Shown here: positions 58,874-64,000 of the stretch, one piece after another
Layout of the letters: each line of letters begins with the position of its first letter
Numbering within the stretch: the first letter of the stretch is position 1
NCBI RefSeq assembly: GCF_900104385.1
Contig: NZ_FNJA01000002.1
Span: 310,001 to 374,000, forward strand
Length of the DNA: 64,000 nucleotides
Direction: 5' to 3'
Origin: Rhodoferax sp. OV413
Lineage (GTDB): Bacteria > Pseudomonadota > Gammaproteobacteria > Burkholderiales > Burkholderiaceae_C
Program-made: the position numbers and the translations under genes
Notes under the pieces: generated by a model
Databases searched by the model: none
What the model was told of the DNA's origin: nothing
The model's input: the letters and a program-made list of their open reading frames with translations, nothing else

Positions 58874-61258
58874 ATGGCCACCACTGCCTCTCCTTCTGAT
58901 CTGCAACTCGCCCGCAAGGTGCGGGAGCGCTTCGTATCCGAAGTGGGGCAGGGCATGGGCGACGTCAACCGGGCAGTGGCCGGGCGCCTGACGGCGCTGA
59001 TGGAGGAAGTGCGCACCACCCGCGAGATGCACGAACGCCAGGATGCCTGGACCGCCTACCAGCGGCACAACCGGACCTGGGAGCAGGCCACCATGGCGGC
59101 CTGGCAAAAGGCTTTGCTACCCGTGGCCCAGACGGCACCGGCAAACTACCGCGTATCCCAGTTCGAGCTGATGGGCGACGAGGTGGTGGAGAACAAAATC
59201 CTCGCTTCGCGCCTGTCACTGGCGATTCTGGACCGGCTGGGCGAGGTCTATGGCGACCTGTGCGCCCGCATCCAGTTGCTGGAGGGCACGGGTGAATTGA
59301 ACAGCCACGACCCGCTGCGGCCGGAAGTGCTGATGCTGTCGCTGGTCGAGCAATGGGCGACTGTAGGTTTGGCGCGCAATATCCTGCCCTTGGTCACCGA
59401 TGTGCTGCAGCGCGAGCTGGGCACCAAGATTCTGGCCGCCTATGAGTCTGGCAATGCCTTGCTGGTGAACAGCGGTGTCATGCCCTCGGTGGATTTGCGT
59501 ACCCGTGTCAAGCGCAGCGATGCCGCTGGCGCGGCTACAGCCGGCGCATCCCGCGTCACCAAGGAGCCGCAACCGACTCCGGGTGGCGAGGATTCGGGCT
59601 GGGCTGGTGCGCCAGCAGGCGGCACCGGTGCGTTGCGCGGTGCGGGTTCTGCTTACGAGGATTCGAGCATCGGCGCCGCAGAGCGCATCCAGCGGGCCCG
59701 CATGCAGCAAAACAGTGCCGAAGAAACCCGCATGATGACGGCGGCGACGCCGCTGGCACGGGCACGGCGCCGGGCCCAGGGCGTCATGGGCCATCTGAAA
59801 CGCATGCTGAGCGACCACGTCAGCGATTTCGATGCGACCGAGCAGCATCCGGTGTCGCCTGCGCTGGCCCGGGCGATCGCCCGCAAGCGCGATGGCGGCG
59901 ATACCGACCCGATGCCGGGCGGCGGCGTGGTGTACACCGACCGCTTTGACTACAGCCCTGCCGAGGTGTCCCAGGTTGCGGTGGCGTTGCGCGAGCGTTC
60001 CAACGAACTCAAGCAAAAAGCTGCCACCTCGGCCGAAAAAGCCACCATCGAAATCGTGGCCTTGATGTTCCAGAGCATCCTGGCCGAAGAACGGATTCCG
60101 CCGTCGGTACGGGTCTGGTTTGCGCGGCTGCAGCTGCCGGTGCTGCGCGTGGCCTTGGCCGAACCCGAGTTTTTCAGCACCGTAGACCATCCGGCGCGCC
60201 AGCTGATCGACCGCATGGGTTCCTGCGTCATGGGCTTTGACGCCAGTGCGATCAGCGGTACCGCGATGGAGAACGAGATCCGGCGCGTGGTGCAGGTGAT
60301 CGAGCAATACCCCGAAACCGGCCGCCGGGTGTTCCAGCTGGTGTACGACGAATTCGTGCTGTTCCTGTCCAAGTACCTGACCGAAAAAGGCAGCACCCAG
60401 CGCCTGGTCAGCCTGGCGCAGCAGGTCGAGCAAAAGGAAACCCTGGCGATCCAGTACACCATTGAGCTGCGGAACATGCTCAAGGACATGCCGGTGCGCG
60501 ATGAGATCCGCGAATTCTTGTACAAGGTCTGGGCCGAGGTGTTGGCCATGGCCGCGGTGCGCAACGGCCCGCAGCACGAGGACACCATTGCCCTGAAGAA
60601 AGCCGCGTCCGAGCTGGTTTGGTCGGCCAGCGCCAAGCCGAACCGCGCCGACCGGGCCCGGGTGATCCAGAGCCTGCCCACCCTGCTGCAGCGTTTGCGC
60701 CAGGGCATGGGCTTGCTGGGGCTGGATACGCCCGCGCAAGAGCTGCACATCAAACACATTAGCGATACGCTGGCCGATGCCTTCATGTCCAAGACCGAGG
60801 CGATTCCCCAGGCCCGCATCGAATCCATGGCCGCGCATCTGGCCAATCTGGAAGATTTCTTCAGCGACGAAGACGCGGGCGACCTGCCGCTGGACCCTGA
60901 AAACATCGAGATGATGCTGGGCATGGACGCCTCCAGCATCGACGTGATTGCCGATGGCGGCTCCAAGCCCACCGAGGCCATGCAGGCCTGGGCCCAGGAG
61001 CTGCAGCTGGGCCACTGGTTCATGCTGGACCACAACCGCCAGGTCAACCGCGTGCAATTCGCCTGGCGCAGCGACCGCAAGCAGCTGAATCTGTTTGCCT
61101 CGATGGATGGCCGCAGCTACCTGATCCAGGCGCGCCGCTTGGCCGCTTATTTGCAGGCCGGCCTGCTGGTGCCGCAGGAAGAAGAAGCCCTGACCCTGCG
61201 TGCCACCCGCGACGCACTGGCCAAGCTGGATGCGAATCCAGAGCGCTTGCTGGCTTAA
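58874..61258 (+). CDS. DUF1631-family protein
   Basis: A 794-aa cytoplasmic protein of the DUF1631 family, common in gamma- and betaproteobacteria. Family blocks visible are KILASRLSLAILDRLGEVYG, LARLQLPVLRVALAEPEFFS, HPARQLIDRMG, RKQLNLFASMDGRSYLIQAR and a C-terminal LGHWFMLDHN. Its biochemical role is not established; a PilZ-like c-di-GMP link has been noted for the C-terminus of the family, but no PilZ motif is obvious here. It follows secF by 14 bases. Confidence 0.8.
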   Translation: MATTASPSDLQLARKVRERFVSEVGQGMGDVNRAVAGRLTALMEEVRTTREMHERQDAWTAYQRHNRTWEQATMAAWQKALLPVAQTAPANYRVSQFELMGDEVVENKILASRLSLAILDRLGEVYGDLCARIQLLEGTGELNSHDPLRPEVLMLSLVEQWATVGLARNILPLVTDVLQRELGTKILAAYESGNALLVNSGVMPSVDLRTRVKRSDAAGAATAGASRVTKEPQPTPGGEDSGWAGAPAGGTGALRGAGSAYEDSSIGAAERIQRARMQQNSAEETRMMTAATPLARARRRAQGVMGHLKRMLSDHVSDFDATEQHPVSPALARAIARKRDGGDTDPMPGGGVVYTDRFDYSPAEVSQVAVALRERSNELKQKAATSAEKATIEIVALMFQSILAEERIPPSVRVWFARLQLPVLRVALAEPEFFSTVDHPARQLIDRMGSCVMGFDASAISGTAMENEIRRVVQVIEQYPETGRRVFQLVYDEFVLFLSKYLTEKGSTQRLVSLAQQVEQKETLAIQYTIELRNMLKDMPVRDEIREFLYKVWAEVLAMAAVRNGPQHEDTIALKKAASELVWSASAKPNRADRARVIQSLPTLLQRLRQGMGLLGLDTPAQELHIKHISDTLADAFMSKTEAIPQARIESMAAHLANLEDFFSDEDAGDLPLDPENIEMMLGMDASSIDVIADGGSKPTEAMQAWAQELQLGHWFMLDHNRQVNRVQFAWRSDRKQLNLFASMDGRSYLIQARRLAAYLQAGLLVPQEEEALTLRATRDALAKLDANPERLLA

Positions 61259-61266
61259 ATACTACG

Positions 61267-61320
61267 ATTTTTGTAGCTGCTCACGCCCATTCCGTGTGTG
61301 CCAGCGGCCTGAAAGGCTTG
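61267..61320. repeat. dispersed 50-bp repeat, copy 6
   Basis: TTTTTGTAGCTGCTCACGCC, then CAGCGGCCTGAAAGGCTTG. Its right end makes a hairpin, AAAGGCTT and AAGCCTTT (61311-61332), that may stop transcription between the converging DUF1631 and smg genes. Confidence 0.6.
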
Positions 61321-61330
61321 TAAAAAGCCT

Positions 61331-61840
61331 TTAGTGGGCGATGCGGTCAGATGCGTCGTCGCAGAGCTCGTCGAGCACCAGGGCGTCGGGCTCTTCGCCA
61401 AAACTCCAGTAAACCATCAGGATGATGATCTTCAGGTCGTCCAGGGTAACAGGGTTGCCGTTGGCGGCCATCGCGCGGTCGAGCACGATTTCGCGCATGC
61501 TCGGGGCCAAAATCCCGGCGGTTTCCAGAAAACTCACAAAGCCCAGGCATTCGGCGCCCAGGTGGTCTTGTTCAGCTACCGAGTAGACACGCAGGCTCTC
61601 GGTGGCGGGCAGGGCGAGCATGCTGCTGGCCGGCTGAGCGGGCGGGGTGCCGAGCTGCGGTTCGAGGTTGTGTTCGGCCTTATGCGAGGCCAGGTGCAGG
61701 CCGTCGAGCCAGCGCAAGGCCTCCTGGATCTCATCGGCCTCGAAGCCGACGGCCGTTAATTTGCGTCCCAGTTGCTGGGGCTCGGGACAGGCATCGCCTC
61801 TCCAGTAGTTTTCATAAACGTAGACGAGTACTTCAAACAT
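61331..61840 (-). CDS. smg: Smg family protein (DUF494)
   Basis: A 169-aa protein of the Smg family: MFEVLVYVYENYWRGDACPE and an acidic, helical chain ending VYWSFGEEPDALVLDELCDD. Its function is unknown; it sits next to dprA in many proteobacteria, as here. Confidence 0.88.
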   Translation of the reverse strand: MFEVLVYVYENYWRGDACPEPQQLGRKLTAVGFEADEIQEALRWLDGLHLASHKAEHNLEPQLGTPPAQPASSMLALPATESLRVYSVAEQDHLGAECLGFVSFLETAGILAPSMREIVLDRAMAANGNPVTLDDLKIIILMVYWSFGEEPDALVLDELCDDASDRIAH

Positions 61841-61885
61841 GGCCCCAATATAGCGCAGAACTGCGGCAGGGGCGGGGCTAAAAAA

Positions 61886-63025
61886 TCAAGCCCGGCCCAT
61901 ACGCTGGAACAGGCCGCCGGGCAGGCGTGCGACCTGGTTGTCCAGCTCCAGTTCCAGCAGCTGGACCTGCAGCTGGGCCGGGGCGATGCCGGTGCGGGCC
62001 ACCAGCGCATCCAGCCCGACCGGGTCGAAGCCGAGTGCCATCAGCAGGGGGTTTTCAGCATTATTTTGACCTTCAGCGCTTTCTGTATCTGCGCTAGCAG
62101 CTATCAAATCCGTAGTGCTTTGCAGTTGCAGCTCGTCCAGTACATCCTGGATGTTCTCCACCAGTTTGGCGCCTTGCTTGATCAGCGCATGGCAGCCGCG
62201 GGCCTGGGGCGCGTGGATCGAGCCGGGGATGGCGAACACCTCCTTGCCTTGTTCCGAGGCCAGCCGGGCCGTGATCAACGAGCCCGATTGCAGGGCCGCC
62301 TCTACCACCAGCGTGCCCTGGGCCAGGCCGGCGATCAGCCGGTTGCGCTTGGGAAAGTTGCCCGGCAGCGGCGGGGTGCCGAGCAGGTATTCGCTGAGCA
62401 GCAGGCCGTGCGAGGCGATCTGGTGCGCCAGGGCCAGGTTGCGCTTGGGGTAGACGCGGTCCAGGCCGGTGCCGACGAAGGCGATGGTCGCCAACTGCCC
62501 GGCAGCGGCGCCTTCCAGTGCGCCCTGGTGGGCCGCGCTGTCCACGCCCAGCGCCAGGCCGGACACCACGGTCAAGCCGGCCTGGGCGCAGGCTTTGGCG
62601 AACTGCCGGGCATTGGCCTCGCCCTGCGGTGTCGGGTTGCGGCTGCCGACAATCGCGATGTTCTGGCTGTTGTCGGCCTGCCACAGGTCGATGCGGCCCA
62701 GCGCAAACAGCAGCAGCGGCGGGTCGGCCATGGCCAGCAAAGAGGTGGGGTAGCGGGCGTCGCCCAGGGTGATCAGGCTGCGCGGTGCGGCCTCGGCCTG
62801 CGCCAGCCACTGGGCAGTGGCCTCCAGATGCACGGCCAGCTCGGGCGGCGTTTGCAGCAACGCGCTGGCATAGGCAGGGGGGACGACTTGCTGCAGCGAG
62901 GCCTGGGACTGCGCAAACACCGCTTGTGGCAGCCCGAAGGCCGCCAGCAGGCGCCGGGCGGCTTCGTTGCCTATGCCCGGCGTCAGCAGCAGCTGCAGCC
63001 AGGCGGCGAGTTCGTCGCGCTCCAT
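61886..63025 (-). CDS. dprA: DprA, DNA-processing protein
   Basis: A 379-aa protein that loads RecA on incoming single-stranded DNA during natural transformation. Central Rossmann fold: NIAIVGSRNPTPQGEANARQ, VVSGLALGVDSAAHQGALEG, then FVGTGLDRVYPKRNLAL and GLLLSEYLLGTPPLPGNFPK. A C-terminal winged helix follows (GLDALVARTGIAPAQLQVQL). Residues about 306-321 of the linker come from a dispersed repeat inserted in frame. Confidence 0.93.
   Translation of the reverse strand: MERDELAAWLQLLLTPGIGNEAARRLLAAFGLPQAVFAQSQASLQQVVPPAYASALLQTPPELAVHLEATAQWLAQAEAAPRSLITLGDARYPTSLLAMADPPLLLFALGRIDLWQADNSQNIAIVGSRNPTPQGEANARQFAKACAQAGLTVVSGLALGVDSAAHQGALEGAAAGQLATIAFVGTGLDRVYPKRNLALAHQIASHGLLLSEYLLGTPPLPGNFPKRNRLIAGLAQGTLVVEAALQSGSLITARLASEQGKEVFAIPGSIHAPQARGCHALIKQGAKLVENIQDVLDELQLQSTTDLIAASADTESAEGQNNAENPLLMALGFDPVGLDALVARTGIAPAQLQVQLLELELDNQVARLPGGLFQRMGRA
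62061..62109. repeat. dispersed 50-bp repeat, copy 7 (inside dprA)
   Basis: The minus strand reads TTTGATAGCTGCTAGCGCAG, then CAGAAAGCGCTGAAGG. It matches the copy at 47556-47606 over most of its length and is translated in frame in dprA (residues about 306-321, LIAASADTESAEGQNN). Confidence 0.7.
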
Positions 63026-63044
63026 GCGCTGGGACCGATGCGGT

Positions 63045-64000
63045 TTAGCGCGGTGGCGTGGTCAGGCGGTCGCCCACCTTGACGCCGGTCTTGATTTCCA
63101 GGATCAGTCCGTAGGACAGGCGTTCGAACGGGCGGAACACCATCAGCAGGCCGTTTTGCTCGTCCGGCAGCTTGATGCGGGTTTTGGGGACGTCGGTGGT
63201 GTCGACCATGCTGGGCCCGGCGGACAGCAGCGACAGCACATGGCCGCGCTCGATGCCATCGCGCGTGCCCTTGTTGATCACCACGATCTGGTACTGGGCG
63301 GCATTGACGATGGAGGTGCTGCCGTAGACCGAAACGATGCGCGCGTCGACGTTTTGCGCCGGCGCCCGTGGCACGAAGTTCAGCAGCTCGCGCTCGGGTT
63401 CGGGCAGCAGGCGGTCACCGATGCTGATTTCTTCCTTGATCGACTGGACGTCAACGCTGGCCGGCACGATGTCCATCAGCGGCTGGCCGTTCTTGTCGAC
63501 CGCGCCCGACAGCTGGCGGCTTTCGCCCTTGACCAGCACCACCTTGCCGACGTACTGGGTTTCATAGCCCAGCACTTCCTTGGTGATCGGGTCTCGCAGC
63601 GGCGTGGCCTTGCGCATCACGCGGAAGTTCCAGGGCTTGCCTTTTTCGTCGAGCAACGGTGCTTCGAGTGGCCCGCGTACATAGGCGCGGTCGCCGCGGC
63701 TCAGCAGGATGCGGTCTTCCGGTGTGGCAACAATGCGCGGCGCCAGTGCCAAGGTGTTTTCGTCGACGATCAGCGGCTCGGCCAGGAAGGGCTCGATCAG
63801 ATTGGTCTGCAGCGTGGGCAGGGCGTTGTCGCCCAGGTTTTCGATGCGGGTGCGCGGCGACATGCGCACGGTACGCAGTCCGTCGTTTGGCTGGGCCTGG
63901 CCGGCCATCAGCATGGCGCGGCCGTCTTTCTTGACCAGCCGCAGCTCCTGGCCGGGGTAGATGCGGTGCGGGTTCTGCACTTCCTGCTGGTTCATGCCCC
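63045..64000 (-). CDS. LysM-domain peptidoglycan-associated protein (5' end outside window)
   Basis: At least 318 residues; the true start lies beyond 64000. The visible N-terminus (NQQEVQNPHRIYPGQELRLV) is the end of a LysM peptidoglycan-binding domain. The remainder is a long beta-rich region of unknown fold (RILLSRGDRAYVRG, LLPEPERELLNFVPRAP, GIERGHVLSLLSAGPSMVDT, YGLILEIKTGVKVGDRL). A LysM gene next to dprA and smg is usual in betaproteobacteria. Ends 20 bases before dprA. Confidence 0.85.
   Translation of the reverse strand, partial: GMNQQEVQNPHRIYPGQELRLVKKDGRAMLMAGQAQPNDGLRTVRMSPRTRIENLGDNALPTLQTNLIEPFLAEPLIVDENTLALAPRIVATPEDRILLSRGDRAYVRGPLEAPLLDEKGKPWNFRVMRKATPLRDPITKEVLGYETQYVGKVVLVKGESRQLSGAVDKNGQPLMDIVPASVDVQSIKEEISIGDRLLPEPERELLNFVPRAPAQNVDARIVSVYGSTSIVNAAQYQIVVINKGTRDGIERGHVLSLLSAGPSMVDTTDVPKTRIKLPDEQNGLLMVFRPFERLSYGLILEIKTGVKVGDRLTTPPR

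Noticed and set aside
1-64000. CRISPR arrays, tRNA and rRNA genes
   Set aside because: No regularly spaced repeats, cloverleaf or rRNA-like sequence was noticed. A tRNA scan was not possible.

Overview
The window is about 64 kb of GC-rich DNA, most likely from a Burkholderiales bacterium of the Comamonadaceae type. The inference rests on the secDF/DUF1631/smg/dprA block, a Bug-family solute-binding protein, a MacAB-NodT efflux operon and the style of the short intergenic repeats. The species cannot be named from the sequence alone.

Positions 1 to about 25.3 kb hold most of a Mu-like transposable prophage; its tail genes and left end lie outside the window. It has a divergent plan like that of BcepMu. 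A LexA-like repressor (15.3-16.1 kb, minus strand) faces ner (16.3 kb, plus strand). Early genes run rightwards: ner, the MuA transposase (split by an in-frame stop), MuB, a tightly overlapping run of small unknown genes, gam, a gp16-like gene and a Mor-family activator. Late genes run leftwards: M15 endolysin, holin-like protein, Rz/Rz1, a tailspike-like SGNH esterase, an HNH-like cargo gene, then the gp25-gp30 packaging and head genes, the I/Z protease-scaffold, a decoration protein and the major capsid protein. Three late transcription units each begin with the same element: a TAAA-N4-TTTA dyad, then a GC-rich spacer, then a short inverted repeat 23-25 bp away. These look like activator-dependent late promoters matching Mu Plys and PI, and the Mor-family protein is the obvious activator.

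From 25.3 to 27.0 kb there is a mosaic of intergenic repeats and one gene with integron-cassette hallmarks: a GTTAGGC core upstream and an attC-like site overlapping its stop codon. No integrase is in view.

From 27.0 to 36.5 kb are chromosomal accessory genes: macA-macB-nodT (minus strand), then a GntR regulator divergent from an IlvD/EDD sugar-acid dehydratase, an RraA-like protein and a Bug receptor, probably a sugar-acid catabolic operon, then a membrane protein of unusual composition.

From 36.7 to 48.4 kb there are four paralogous genes for small exported BON-domain proteins. Two of them sit in near-identical inverted repeats of about 0.7 kb that bracket 10.3 kb. Inside are two metallophosphoesterases, an aldo/keto reductase, an MFS exporter, a MocA-like nucleotidyltransferase, a phytase-like protein and a PhoX-type phosphatase, so phosphate-ester metabolism is prominent. 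An IS481-family element (48.4-49.7 kb) sits in the loop of a hairpin repeat and is followed by 1.1 kb of repeat-rich noncoding DNA.

From 51.1 to 64.0 kb is ordinary chromosome: an Lrp-type regulator divergent from a fused indolepyruvate:ferredoxin oxidoreductase whose first 21 codons are duplicated upstream, then yajC-secD-secF, a DUF1631 gene, and smg, dprA and a LysM-protein gene on the minus strand. A 50-bp dispersed repeat recurs in intergenic regions and once in frame inside dprA.
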